This document shows positions 45,022 through 56,540 of a stretch of DNA of 64,000 bases, one piece after another. Numbering within the stretch: the first letter of the stretch is position 1; every line of letters begins with the position of its first letter. The DNA lies in NCBI GenBank assembly GCA_015178975.1, contig WHVD01000072.1, forward strand, positions 371,135 through 435,134. Reading direction: 5' to 3'. The position numbers and the translations under genes were made by a program. This stretch comes from Hysterangium stoloniferum. Taxonomy: Eukaryota > Basidiomycota > Agaricomycetes > Hysterangiales > Hysterangiaceae. The notes below the pieces were generated by a model that was given only the letters and a program-made list of their open reading frames with translations, was not told the origin of the DNA and searched no databases.

Positions 45022-45916
45022 ATGTCTTCACGACCACGGCCATTATATTCCCGTTTCAGTCTGTTTAATATCCTCCTCTTTCTCCTCATAGCAGCACCGG
45101 CATCAGCCATAAAATTTAACCTGAGAGCGTACCGCTTTCCCGTTCAGAAATGTATATGGAACACTGTGCACGACAACGCCCTGGTCATTGTCACTGCTGT
45201 CGTTGGGCCAGGCAATGATCAGCGTGTTGACGTCGATATTGTCGATTCGAGTCCTCAGAAGAATGTATACCTCAGTAAGCGCAATATCACTGCGGAGACG
45301 AGGTTGGCTATCACGACGCACGCTGAGGGAGAGGTTGGCGTTTGTTTCAAAAACTACCTGGGGAGTAGTAAGTGTTTGGCGTATTTTTCAAGGTGGCGGT
45401 GAACTTATGCTGTTTGCGTGTGTGTGTGTGTTTGTGGTAGACGTGGCTTCGCATGATGCAACAAATAAATTCCGCGTCATTGACCTAGATGTTGACATTG
45501 GTGCGGATGCGGTTGATTATAAGTGAGTCCCCTACAAGCATCCCCTCACGACGACATATTGAAGAATATTCCCGGCAGTGCCATTGCCAACCAAGAATCT
45601 CTTTCGGGTCTTGAAACCGAAATGCGAAAGCTGGAGGGGCTAGTAAAGGAAATCGTAGACGAGATGGACTACCTTAAGAAGCGGGAGGAGAAATTTGCAA
45701 ACACCAACGGTCAGTCGTCAATCACACGACCATATCCCCGTGTTTTTCTCTTCAAATGGTTGCTCTGAATGTGAGTACTAAACCGCATCCACAGAATCAA
45801 CCCGCGGCCGGGTGCAATCCTTCGCTCTCTTCACTATCTTCGCGCTCGTAGGCCTTGGTGTCTGGCAAATTATGCATTTGCGGTCATTCTTCAAGCGGAA
45901 GTATCTGATTGATTAG
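45022..45916 (+). CDS. ERV25: p24 family cargo receptor, Erv25-like
   Basis: Exons 45022-45367, 45441-45522, 45579-45709, 45795-45916; 226 residues, slightly above the usual 200-215. The start at 45022 gives a signal peptide (FNILLFLLIAAPASA) directly before IKFNLRAYRFP; an upstream ATG at 45004 would add six residues. A GOLD domain follows (KCIWNTVHDNALV, GEVGVCFKNYLGS), then a coiled coil (AIANQESLSGLETEMRKLEG, IVDEMDYLKKREE). One membrane helix (FALFTIFALVGLGVWQIMHL) and the cytoplasmic tail RSFFKRKYLID come last. The FF plus basic residues fit COPII/COPI signals. p24 proteins help load cargo into vesicles between ER and Golgi, in heteromers with Emp24, Erp1 and Erp2. Intron 1 has a TG repeat. 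Confidence 0.93.
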
Positions 45917-46212
45917 AGAGATGGGTGCATGTATTATCGCCTGCCATTTTATTTCTTGCCGTAATACATTAGCGCGATCACCACAGACTTGGAGTGACGA
46001 TGGGTGAACACTTGCGTTCTACACACGACGACAAGCTGTGTATATTATGGATATGTGGTCATATTTCACAATCTTCACTTTAAGTCGCGTCCCACCTCAA
46101 GTATTTCGGAACACGAATTATAGCGTTAGTCCATGGGGGTTATCTCGCCTTTCCCTTTTTTTTTTTGTGAAGCTTTTGTAATAGGATGTATAGCGTTTCT
46201 GCAGAGTCGCTA

Positions 46213-47081
46213 CTACAGTCCCTGCTCCAAGGACGGTGGAGGAGGAGGAATATCAATGTCGTCGCCGAAGACCTGCTTCAGAACCATGTATTGAATTTGT
46301 GCAGGAGTCCCATAGTATCCCTCTATGGTCATGGAATTGATAAATGAGGGAAATCTGAGAATAACATGATATCACTTACGACGTAGACATTTGGAGTTCA
46401 TCTCCCGCGCCTGAGCGCACCTAACCGTATCTCTCAACCCCAAAAGTCCACCTTCTTTCTCCGTTACCGATTGTTCACGAGTAATCAGAGTACAGAAGCC
46501 CTCATATACCCAAGGATTGTACTTGTATTTTACACCATAGTTGATTTGCAAGGCTGGGTGATTGCGGATACCTGTCTGGTCAAGTGTTTTGATGGCGTGA
46601 AGACGGACATCATTCATATCCCATTTATCGGCCAGGTGGAAGATAGAGCACCATTCTTCCATGTCGAAATTCAAGTTGGATCCTGGGCCCCTATTACCCC
46701 ACGAAAAAAGATGTACTCTTCATCTCATAATACTAAGCCGCGGGGGACCACAACACTCACATAGGATAGAAAAGTCGTAAAAGGCGTTCAAAATCTACAA
46801 CAGACACTTGTTCCAGGCGGACCGGTGTCCCATCCGCCTGTCCCTCGACCTCTTGGCTCGGTCCTGGAGCGAGAGAAAACATGTCTCGAAAGATTAATGA
46901 GGTTGATTCGAACATGTGCGCAGGGACTCTGAACAACTGATCTTCCACCTGTGAGATTTCAAGTCCGAATCAATCAAAATCAACTCTCAAGGTTTATTTG
47001 GGCATGGCTTTAACTAACCAAAAAGATGACGGGATTTGAAAAATAGTAGGAAGTGTGGTGTGAGGGCTGTGAGTCTGACAT
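46213..47081 (-). CDS. BTB/POZ domain protein 4
   Basis: Four exons: 47081-47019, 46948-46761, 46690-46380, 46322-46213; 672 nt, 223 residues. Exon 1 starts MSDSQPSHHTSYYFSNPVIFL. The BTB core continues with VEDQLFRVPAHMFESTSLIF, VDFERLLRLFYPM, EEWCSIFHLADKWDM and YKYNPWVYEGFCTLIT, and RDTVRCAQAREM. The last exon has YMVLKQVFGDDIDIPPPPP, a polyproline end absent from its neighbours. Exon 2 is 188 nt, as in BTB proteins 6, 8 and 9, which marks recent common origin. Introns of 70, 70 and 57 nt are GT-AG. Likely a protein-interaction adaptor; the partner is unknown. First of the minus-strand row of five or six. Confidence 0.87.
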
Positions 47082-47479
47082 TCTTACAATACAGACCGCA
47101 GGGTATGACGAAATACGATGAATGTGTGAAGAACTTTTATGGCGTAGAACACGTGTTCTTCAGACACTTACCGGTTGGTGATATGCCCTTCAAGTGCACA
47201 TGAAATTTTGTTTGACCAGTCACGGTCTGGATCCTCAAGAAGTTCCCCCCTTCTGAAGACAATAAAGTATGTCTGTGCTAGGTCCTTTTTACCCTCAAAA
47301 GGACAGAGACTCAATAAATAGCTTACTTCTATAGGTGTAGTGGAATTCTGCTCTTTCCCTAAAAAGATGCGTTATATACTACAACTGGAAAGAAAAGCTT
47401 CCTGGAGGTGAACTTGGCTACCAGACAGTCACATATGCCACATAACACGTCAACGCAACCCATTTTTTTCTGTGCTGCT

Positions 47480-48365
47480 ACGCCTCAGTGCCTATGTCCA
47501 ATAATTCTTCCTAAACGTTTCTGGCAAAACATAGTCTATTATTGGCTCTGGGATGGAATCTGTATGAAAAGCAATGACTCAGTACGCGTTGTATACCTTA
47601 TCTCATTGGTAAAGCACACCGCCCCTCCTTAAATTGCGGTCGAGCGTATTCCTACAAGTGCATGAGGGCATGCCATTCTTTTACAAATAACTGTTTTACC
47701 TATATTCTTCAACAGCCAGTTCTCTCACCTGGGCGCACTTGGCCACGTCGATCACCCCTAATTGCTCCGCTTTCCTCGCGGGAGATGAGGGTAATGAATC
47801 CCCCTTGATTCCGAGCAGGTCAATTTGTATCAGGGGACAGCAAGATAGATCCGATTTATCGAGTGTTTTGATTGCACAAAGACGAATATCTGCCATATCC
47901 CATTGCTTCGCCAAGTGTAATATCGAACCCCATTGCCCTGAGAGAGTAAATTATGGGAAAAACCATCCTGAATAAAGTTTAGAGATCATACGCTTCCTTC
48001 TATTAAAATATATGCGAATAAATCTTTACATGGGATACAGCAGTTGTAAGAGGCATTCAAAGCCTTGAACAGACACCTCATTCAATTGAATGAGAGCTGC
48101 ATCTGTCTGTCCTTCAACTTCATTTCCTGGTCCCGGAGGGAGCGAAAACATCCTTTTGAATATTGGAGAATACGATATAAACATATGCCTGGGTGCTTTG
48201 GGGGGTTGTCTTTCGACCTGCTCAATTGTTGAGTCACAACACCAGCAAGGAAGTATATAGGTTTTCTCACCAAATACATAACGCCGAAATCTGAAAAATA
48301 GCATGAAGGATGGCGAGATGGTATTTCGACAGAGATGTTACTAAACTTTCGATCGACCAAGAATA
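47480..48365 (-). pseudogene. BTB/POZ domain protein 5, pseudogene copy of protein 6
   Basis: Most of this sequence is a second copy of the BTB protein 6 gene (48980-49827) including its flanks. The start codon is lost: where protein 6 has ATGTCTGTTGAG this copy has ATCTCTGTCGAA (about 48337). Exon 2 keeps RHMFISYSPIFKRMFSL and LQLLYPM. Exon 3 keeps KQWDMADIRLCAIKTLDKSDL but lacks a block corresponding to the YGKKYDNPSWIREGF part, which joins unrelated frames. Remains of the last exon lie at about 47485-47560. No working product is expected. Confidence 0.8.
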
Positions 48366-48979
48366 TTGGGGTGGGTGGAGGTTGCATATTGCAGTGAATT
48401 GCTGCGAATCCTCTGATTTCACCATGCATATGATATGTCAGCCATATACCATGACAAAAATGGCAATCATTTACACATTTTTGAAAAAAATTGAATTGGT
48501 TGTGAAGAAGATTGGATGACACATAGCAGATATCTAAAGTTGTGGCAGGATGTTTCAGTGGAGTGGTAGAAACAGCTTATTGCTGTGACAGTATCAAGTA
48601 TTGGTGACCAGCAGTTGGTGTGGTCAGGTGTTCCGTTGCAACTGTGTTAGGTTTTGCATACGTGAATATATGTGTGCATTCTGTCCCACTGGTCTTTGAA
48701 TCCTTTGTGGTTTTTCGAGGTCTGGGTGTTGCTGTTGCCGGTGGCCGAGGTAGATTGTTATGTAAATAGTCACCGTCTTAATTCATTCCACTTAGGTTTT
48801 GGGACAATAATGTGTGCCGGTGTTAGGTCTTTTTCGAGCTTAGAGGACAAAAACTCGATAGTTGACTTGGATGCGGAATATTTCTGAATAAGTGGTTTTA
48901 TATTATACGGTTAGAAAGAAATGCTCCCTAAGGCGGGAGTGCAGGTTTGACCAACAGATAATCCATCTTCTGTTTGCAC
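48366..48979. other. Intergenic, partly duplicated flank
   Basis: 48366-48510 is the 5' flank of the pseudogene and resembles 49855-49985, the 5' flank of BTB protein 6. The rest (48540-48900) has no recognised content. Confidence 0.5.
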
Positions 48980-49827
48980 CTACCGGCCATGGATCCCGAG
49001 TTCCATGCCCAATAACTCGTGCCCAAACGTTTCTCCTACAATACGTTGCAGTTGTGCTTCTGAGATAGAACCTACATGAAAGCCGAATCAGTACGCCATG
49101 TACACTACATCTCATTGGTACGTCACCACGTTGGTTACTGAAACCGCGGATACTCCCGGCTTTTTGTTCAACCACGACTTCTCTCGCGTGCGCACACTTG
49201 GCCGCGTCGGTCCATCCTAATTGCTCCATCTCACTTGCCGTTAAGCTTTCCTCGCGGGAGATGAGGGTAATGAATCCCTCCCGAATCCAAGAAGGGTTGT
49301 CATATTTCTTACCATAATCAATTTGTATCAGGGGATGGGACGATAGATCCGATTTATCGAGTGTTTTGATTGCACAACGACGAATATCTGCCATATCCCA
49401 TTTCTTCGCCAAGTGTAATATCGAACTCCATTGCCTCAGAGTAAATTCCGGAAAAATCACCCTGGATAAGATTTAGAGATCATACGGTCCCTTCTATTAA
49501 AATATAAACGAATCAATCCTTACGTAGGATATAGCAGTTCTAAGAGGCATTCAAAATCTTGAACAGACACCTCATCCAGCTGAATTGGAGTTGCATCTGT
49601 TTGTCCTTCAACTTCATTTCCTGGTCCCGCAGGGAGCGAAAACATCCCCTCAAAGACCGGAGAACTCGATATAAACATATGCCTGGGTACTCTGACAAGT
49701 TGGTTTTCGACCTGTCCACATGATGGGCCTTAAAATCCATCAGGGAGTATGTAGGTTCACTCACCAAAAATATAACAAGGTCTGAAAAATAGTGTGAATG
49801 ATGGCGAGATGGTGTCTCAACAGACAT
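48980..49827 (-). CDS. BTB/POZ domain protein 6
   Basis: Four exons: 49827-49765, 49711-49524, 49461-49139, 49071-48980; 666 nt, 221 residues. It begins MSVETPSRHHSHYFSDLVIFL. Core motifs are VENQLVRVPRHMF, VQDFECLLELLYP, LRQWSSILHLAKKWDMADIR and YDNPSWIREGFITLIS. The end is SEAQLQRIVGETFGHELLG, more diverged than the VFGDD ending of BTB proteins 4 and 9. Introns of 53, 62 and 67 nt are GT-AG, with the same phases as in protein 4. The neighbour at 47480-48365 is a broken copy, so a segment of about 1 kb was duplicated. Presumed protein-interaction adaptor; cellular role unknown. Confidence 0.87.
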
Positions 49828-50950
49828 TGAACCTTCGATTAACTAGTAATGGAGTGGATGGGGCAAGATGGGTGGCCGGGAAGGCTGTCTATTATAGTGA
49901 ATTGCTGCGAATCCTCGATTTCACCATGCGTATGATATATGAGCCATACCCTATGCCAGAAATAGCCACCAATACATTTCATTGTGACTGTTGAAAAAAA
50001 ACCTATTACAATATCAGATATAGGATCCCGAAGTGCAACGTCACATGAATAAGAATAGTAAATCAATTATCTATCTCTCATACACCGATTTGATATGTTG
50101 GACCAAGTTTCAAATTGGCCGCCATCAATATTATAGCGGACTCGACGATGAGATATTTTTTGAGAACGACTGCATTGATTTGCGCATGAAACATATGTGA
50201 CGCTGAACCCTGCCGGCGTAGGGAAATAAGCATCATGATTCAAAATTACCTCAACAAGAAGTTGAGTTTATCTTTGGCAAAAATGGCATTTAAGTTTGGC
50301 AGCATCTGTGATTGGCCGGCATCCTAGGATTCCCAGCGGCCCAGGTGTGAAATAAAAAATGAGGTTGAAATGGGGGATATTAGGGGTAATAGTTAATAGT
50401 TGAAATTGGTGTCATTGTCCTGATATACCCTGTCTAATTGGTCTTCTCCATTATTGTTGGTAATGGCAAAGTTGGAAAAATCCTTCTTGACACATTTTAA
50501 ATGCCCGGAAAATAATGCAGGAAATGCTCTTTTATACTAATTTCCATGTCAATATCTTCAGTGAAGTCACTGTTGAGTCCCACATGGTACCTGGAGCCTC
50601 AGGCTTGACAATGGCAACCAGTGTAAAACTCGATTGAATTGACAAATCGATGCACGAGAGGCATCAGGAAAATGGGAAGATCAGTAAGTATGCCGTCTAT
50701 ATTGTCTAGAGCCATCTAGGAGAGCTAGCTAGCTCGGCTAGACTCGGCTACACACTACTTTCGCGAGATCTCAGTAATTTCAGTAGTCGTTCGAAATCCA
50801 CGATGAGCCTACAGACGTATTGGATGCGCTGGAAAATCTGGAAAAGACTTCGTTTTGGGGATCTTCATCTTTCACGCATAATGATTAATTCAAATTCTCA
50901 TTCGAAAATAAAGATGTGTAAGAGAGAATCTGAGATGATGGAAGTCGTAT
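49828..50950. other. Intergenic, no gene recognised
   Basis: Promoter side of BTB protein 6 and 3' flank of BTB protein 7. About 50815-50945 resembles 53385-53520 (3' flank of BTB protein 8), part of a duplicated unit. Confidence 0.5.
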
Positions 50951-51878
50951 TTATATTTTCAGAGCAGACTTGAGGTGCTCTGCAAATTTTTTTGGGCGTT
51001 TGGGCTTTTGGGGAATAGAGATGTCGCCTCCGAAGACCTCTTTCAAAATTTTGTCGATGTCCGTTTGTGCCGCTAGCAATCAGGACATGAGCATAGATAA
51101 AAGTAGAGAGAACGAGTCATTAAACCAACACAAAGGTAACTCACTATTCCCCGGCGATTTTTGAGCATTTTTTGAATACATGAGTCATTTCTTATTCATG
51201 CAGTTGTTGACTCACCAATGTGAATTCCAGTATAGTTCCCTAGCTCGAGCACACCTGATTGTATCCTTGATTCCTAACATCTCGCCCTCTTTCTCTGTTA
51301 ACCCTTCTAAACGAATGAGTAGACTCTTGAGGCCCTTATAGACCCAGGGGTCGTGATCATATTTTCTCCCATAGCATACTTGATACTCTGGGTGAGAATC
51401 ATACATGTCGAAGCTGTCAAGTGTTTCAACCGCGCAAACGCGGACATTTTCCATTTCCCATTCTTTGGCCAGACTAAAGATAGAGTCCCATTCTTCTAGA
51501 CCGAGTGTCGTGCGGGGATCCCCACTACGAAGGTGGATTTATCTCTGAAAATTTTGTGATGGTTTCACTTACAATGGATATAGAAATTTCAACAGACGTT
51601 CAAAATCCACAAGAGATACTTGATCCAGCCTGACCGGCTTTGCATCACTGGCAGTCTGTCCCTCACTCTCATCTCCTTCTGGATGAAGAGAAAGCATAGC
51701 TCGAAAACTAGGTGAGGTGGTTTTGAACTTATACGTGGGCACTCTGAACAACTTATCCTCGACCTGTATGAATTGAAGACAGTGATCACTTCGCTTCTGG
51801 TTTTTCACTTACAAGAAAGGTCGCCGGGTTTGAAAAATAATATGACGAGTGATGGATGACGCCAACATTGGAGGACAT
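50951..51878 (-). CDS. BTB/POZ domain protein 7, 3' end uncertain
   Basis: Well supported exons: 51878-51813 (starts MSSNVGVIHHSSYYFSNPATFL), 51763-51573 (VEDKLFRVPTYKF, DFERLLKFLYPL), 51524-51216 (LEEWDSIFSLAKEWEMENVR, YDHDPWVYKGLKSL, KDTIRCARARELYW). A last exon at about 51072-50951 contains DIDKILKEVFGGDISIP, the usual family ending. Joining it to exon 3 with the visible splice sites is one base out of phase; the in-phase alternative reads another frame (GLRRRHLYSPK). A GTGAGT donor at about 51146 hints at a further small exon or a second intron. BTB protein 8 shows the same arrangement, so it may be a shared feature and not an error. Confidence 0.75.
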
Positions 51879-52595
51879 CGTAAATTCAAGTACGTGCGTG
51901 CGTTGCTAAAAGGAGATTCGCGTGGGGTGGTGAAAGGGGGTCTTGTCAAGTCCCGGCTTTGGATTTTTTTTAAAGCCCGAGCCGGGGTGTCTGCTGCGGT
52001 ATGCTAAGGGGGTGTGGCTGACAGCGAATATATACCAGCTGAAAAGCACGTATTCGATTAAGAGGTGGCGGTCCTTACTATCAACTTGTATTTGAAGAAC
52101 TAGGGAATAATAGCGATTGTATCTATGATTCAGAAAAAGTATATGTTTGCCAGGAACCGACAGCGTCACGAACGATCCCAGTTTCAATAAGGTGATTGAC
52201 AGGCCAAATGTGACGAACTGGATCATGCTTTGTACACATTCCTTCTGTAATCATTGACAACGTGATTAACGGGATTTTCCTAACTATTATCGTCTGGTTG
52301 CCTTGTACCTATTGCAATCACTCATCGCATCTGGTTATAGTTATTTGGCAAGGATAAAATACGATCTCTGGTAAGTAAAGAGTCAGTGAAACCAGCGTTA
52401 TCTGTCGGTTTTTTGGTTCCAACCTTGCTACTTAGTAGAGTTACAAGTCACTGAGTTCTATACTAGGCCACTGTGACATTATCTCAGCGCCATCAGCAAG
52501 TTGACAATTTACTTGTTACTTTTCCCCGCATTTTGACTTGTTGCAGACCAGCCACAAGTCAAAAGGCTAAGGCCTACCTGTAAAAATCAAGTATA
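51879..52595. other. Intergenic, duplicated promoter side
   Basis: About 51890-52250 resembles 54440-54800 upstream of BTB protein 8, e.g. the shared AAAGGGGGTCTTGT. This supports tandem duplication of gene plus promoter. No other content recognised. Confidence 0.5.
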
Positions 52596-53060
52596 ACTCA
52601 TAGATGAATGCCCACCCATTTATTGCACTTTTCAAGATTGGCTTGGGCACTGGCAAGCTCATGTTCCACATTATAATTCTTTTGCTCCTTAATCAGACAG
52701 TTGCCAACAATCCCATCCCAATCATCAGTGCAGTTTGGCATGGTTGGATAGTGTGAGAGGGACTTTCCAGAATAGCATAGGATCCTATCAATTTCATAGA
52801 GACCAAAGTCATAAACTTGGTTTGGTGATGGATCATCAATTCCATGTGTTTGCCGAAGTATGAACTCCAAATTATCACAAAGAAATACTTTGAAGTCATT
52901 CCAGAGTTCCTGGGGTTGTGCAGGGGGAGGACATGGTCAAAATGATAGAAAACAATCTGCGAAGTTGAAACCCAGACTCTATGCGATTGGCTTCTGTGAG
53001 GCAAATGTGCCACTGACGGTCATCTTCAAGCAAACCAGTTACATGTCCCACTTGTCCTGC
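52596..53060 (-). pseudogene. Helitron helicase fragment
   Basis: Reads on the minus strand as the region between Rep and helicase of the Helitron at the right end of the window, e.g. SPNQVYDFGLYEIDRIL, MPNCTDDWDGIVGN and LTEANRIESGFQL, with stops and shifts. It shares long near-identical stretches with 61060-61500. It lies between BTB proteins 7 and 8. Confidence 0.85.
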
Positions 53061-53531
53061 TCTTTACACTTTTTCTTTGCCCCCAAACAGCTGACTTTTC
53101 AAAGTAGATACGCGACTTTCACCCTTTCCACCCTTTCCTCGCTTTAAATGTTAAACTACTGATGCAGAGCATGCTAAGTTTTAGTGGGAGGATACCATAC
53201 ATTACAGACAGTGTAGAAACACCTCACATAACAATTTAGATAGATTGACGCATATAGGCAGATCAGATAGGTAAATGAAATAGTATAATAGCCCTACATA
53301 GTTATCAGGCATAACCACTATTTATATATATTAAGGTGCATATTGCAATGTTAAAGAATATGCAATGACCCTTCTATTCAAGTTGGAAGCGCTAGAGGAT
53401 TTAAAAACGACGAAACTTGTTATCACGGTGATACTCAGGCTTCACACATAATGGTTAATGATTTACATTGTCATTCAAAAATAAAGATGTGTTGAGCAAT
53501 AATCCGAAAAGGTAGAAGTCGTATTTATATT
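53061..53531. other. Intergenic, no gene recognised
   Basis: Flank between the Helitron fragment and the end of BTB protein 8; the last 140 bp match the 3' flank of BTB protein 7. Confidence 0.45.
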
Positions 53532-54427
53532 TTAATGCTTCAGGCATGTGAACTCGTTGGGAATAGGGACATCGTCTCCGAAGACCTTCTTTAATGTCCG
53601 GCATACATTTCTTCCCGTCGCTAACAAGAAGAATATTAGCCTGGGTAATCATAAAGAGAAGACGGTCATTAAATCCATGTTATGATTTACTTACTATTCC
53701 CCAGCAGGTTTTGAGCATTTTTGTTTTGAATACATGAGTCATTTCCTATTTATGCAATTGTCGACTCACCATCGTGAATTCCAGTATAGTTCCCGAGCTC
53801 GAGCACATCTGATTGTGTCTTTGATTCCCAACGTCTTTCCCTCTTTCTCTGTTAACCCTTCTTTACGAATTAGTAGGGTGGTAAGGCCATTATAAACCCA
53901 GGGGTCATGATCATATTTTCTTCCATAGTATATTTGATATTCTGGATGATTTGATATGTCCTGTCTATCAAGTGTTCCAACCACGCGAAGGCGAACAGCT
54001 GTCATATCCCATTTTTTGGCTAGACCAAGAATAGAATCCCACTCGTCGAGATCGAATTTCGGAGAGAGTTCCCTATTCAGAAGGTAAATTCACCTCGAAA
54101 ACATATTTTGATATGTTGACTCACAAAGGATGCAAGAATTTCAATAGACGTTCGAAATCTACGAGAGATACTTGATCCAGTCTGATCGGCTTCGCGTCAG
54201 TCTGTCCCTCACCCTCATTTCCTTCTCCTGGAGGAAGAGAAAGCATGTCTCGAAAAATAGGTGAGGTAATTTCGAAATTATACATATGCACTCTGAACAG
54301 TTGGTTCTCGACCTGTAAGAGTTGAACCCAGTGATCATCTCGCTTCTGGTTTTTCACTCACAAGAAAGGTCAGCGGGTTTGAAAGATAATACAGCGGGTG
54401 ATGGCTGACGCGAAATTTGGAGGACAT
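53532..54427 (-). CDS. BTB/POZ domain protein 8, 3' end uncertain
   Basis: Exons 54427-54362 (MSSKFRVSHHPLYYLSNPLTFL), 54312-54125 (VENQLFRVHMYNFEITSPIF, VDFERLLKFLHPL) and 54072-53770 (LDEWDSILGLAKKWDMTAVR, YDHDPWVYNGLTTLLI, KDTIRCARARELYW). A last exon at about 53620-53532 has LKKVFGDDVPIPNEF. As in BTB protein 7, the last exon is one base out of phase with exon 3 when the obvious sites are used, and a GTAAGT donor (about 53696) follows GGGGAATA. Protein 7 is the closest paralogue: same exon 1 length (66 nt) and same 49-nt first intron. Presumed adaptor; role unknown. Confidence 0.75.
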
Positions 54428-55321
54428 CATATATTAATGTACGTTAATGAGATGGAATGAGTGCGTTATTAAAGGGGAAACCCCTCGAGGCAATGAAAGG
54501 GGGTCTTGTGAGGAGGTGTTTGACTCCGCGGATCCGAATAAACCGAGGGCAGTTACTTGGTCAAATTACGGTAGGCCTTTCACTTGAGTTTGGGGATGGA
54601 ATAACAGTGGCGCGTTGTTTCTGTGTCTATGACTCAGAAGGTGTGTGTTTGCAGCAGTTGCCTATCAACACAGATGATTTCAGTTTCATAGGGGTAATTA
54701 ATAAAACAAATGAGAGAAGAGTTGTATCCTTATTTACTCACTGGCACATTCACCGCTCTTCTTCAGACTAAGACTTTTGTAATCTTTGAAGACGAATTGG
54801 TGATTTTCCTGGCCATTATCGTATGGCCTTCGAAACGTTAAACATTAAACCCTAGTCTTAGCATCGGTTATTCGTAATTTAGTTAAGCAAAATAATATGG
54901 GATGACACACAATATCTCTAATAATGCGTGATAATGCCTCGCTTGGTTCAACTCGTCAAGGGCTAGGCTGTACCAGCCTTATTTAGTCGGTCTGTGGATT
55001 AAATTTGTTACAACTACGTTAGACTATCTGGAAAAGCATTGAAGTTTGGTTGGGGGGTAGGCCATGACAATACGGGAAGAATTGTTGAATTAACACATAC
55101 GCAGACCAGATAGGCGCATAAAACAGTATAAGAGTCATACGACCTTACAACCATGATCATAGGTTAAGGCATGTATTCTATCATCGCTCACAGAATACAC
55201 AGTGGGCCATCAGAGTTGTTATTATACTCGCCAAAAATTTACAACACGATACTAATTTATTTCTAAAATTTTAATATCGATGAAGTCTGAGTCCTGTGAT
55301 ACCGAAAACTCACCGGGGATT
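54428..55321. other. Intergenic, no gene recognised
   Basis: Contains the promoter side of BTB protein 8, duplicated from or to that of protein 7. The remainder shows no gene or structured RNA. Confidence 0.45.
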
Positions 55322-56108
55322 TCAGGCTGAGGAGGGAACAGAAGCGTCATCTCCGAAAACATCTTTCAAAAGACGATCCTTGACATGTTTTTTACTATAA
55401 AGACATGAGTCATTTACCACTTACTCATGCAATTGTCAACGCACCTTCCTGATGCTAAGTATCGTTCCCGAGCTCTGCCACACCTGACTGTATCTTTCAT
55501 TCCCAATTTCTCACCCTCTTCCTCTGTTAACTCTGCAGTGCGAGTAATTAGGGTAGAGAGGCCATTATAGATCCAGGCGCCATAATTATATTTTTTTCCA
55601 TAGTATACTTGATATTCTGGGTGACTGGATATGTCGTATTTGTCAAGTATTTTAATTGCGCGGAGACGAACATCTGTCATTTCCCATTTGTCGGCTAGAC
55701 TAAAGATAGAGTCCCATTCTTCCAGATCAAATTCTGGAAAGGGCACCCTATTGCAAAGATAGATCCACTTCCGAACATATTTTGATACCATAACTTACAA
55801 TGGGTAGAAAAATTTTAGCAGACGTTCGAAATCCACGCGAGACACTTGATCCAGTCTGATCGGCTTCGCATCGGTCTGTCCCTCCACCTCCTGCCCTTGT
55901 CCTGGAGAAAGACCAAACATGTCACGAAAGATCGGTGAGGTAGATTCGAACATGTATGCAGGGACCCTGAACAGTTGATCTTCCACCTGTGGTAAGTCCA
56001 AATGAATCAAAGCTATCCATTCCAATCGGTGATTAGATGACTCACTAGAAATACCACAAGGTTTGAGAAATAATATGATGGGTTATGGGACAGCAATTTG
56101 TTGGACAT
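55322..56108 (-). CDS. BTB/POZ domain protein 9
   Basis: Four exons: 56108-56046, 55986-55799, 55747-55445, 55394-55322; 627 nt, 208 residues. It begins MSNKLLSHNPSYYFSNLVVFL. The core has VEDQLFRVPAYMFESTSPIF, VDFERLLKFFYPL, LEEWDSIFSLADKWEMTDVR and YNYGAWIYNGLSTLIT, then KDTVRCGRARERY. The last exon, in phase here, reads VKDRLLKDVFGDDASVPSSA. This gene gives the clearest model for the family: introns of 59, 51 and 50 nt, GT-AG, phases 0, 2 and 2, and a 188-nt second exon. BTB proteins form dimers and often recruit cullin-3; the partner here is unknown. Confidence 0.88.
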
Positions 56109-56160
56109 TGTGCAATTGGGTGAGAGGTGATGTTGGGCGCCAGTGGAATGCATAAAGAAG

Positions 56161-56540
56161 TGTGATGCTGGAGACACCCCAAGGATTTTGGAGTTGGAGA
56201 ACCTTCTGAAAATCTTAATATGTGGCCAATTCTTTTTTAACTGGCAATGTGTTTGAAAATTTCAAATTTTAGTAGGTTTTTTTCAAGATGGAAAATCGTA
56301 TATGAAACTTTAAAGATCTGCATCAAGAACTCAGAGGAAACATCATCAGTCAGAGTTTCCTGTTACAAGTTTTGAAGTTTTTCAGGCATGATTTTCCACT
56401 TTTGGAAAATCCTCCTAAAACTTAAAATCTTTAAACAGTTCACCAGTTCAAAAAATATTAGGAAATTCGGCCAAATATTAAGATTGTTGGAAGGCTTTTG
56501 AACCTCCAAAAGCCTTGGGGTATCTTCAGTGTGAGAGAGA
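56161..56540. repeat. Foldback (inverted-repeat) element
   Basis: The two arms, about 56161-56325 and 56370-56540, are imperfect reverse complements. The left arm has ACACCCCAAGGATTTTGGAG and AATCTTAATATGTGGCC; the reverse complement of the right arm has ATACCCCAAGGCTTTTGGAG and AATCTTAATATTTGGCC. No coding sequence. The form is that of a MITE or foldback element. A target duplicate could not be fixed. Confidence 0.72.
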
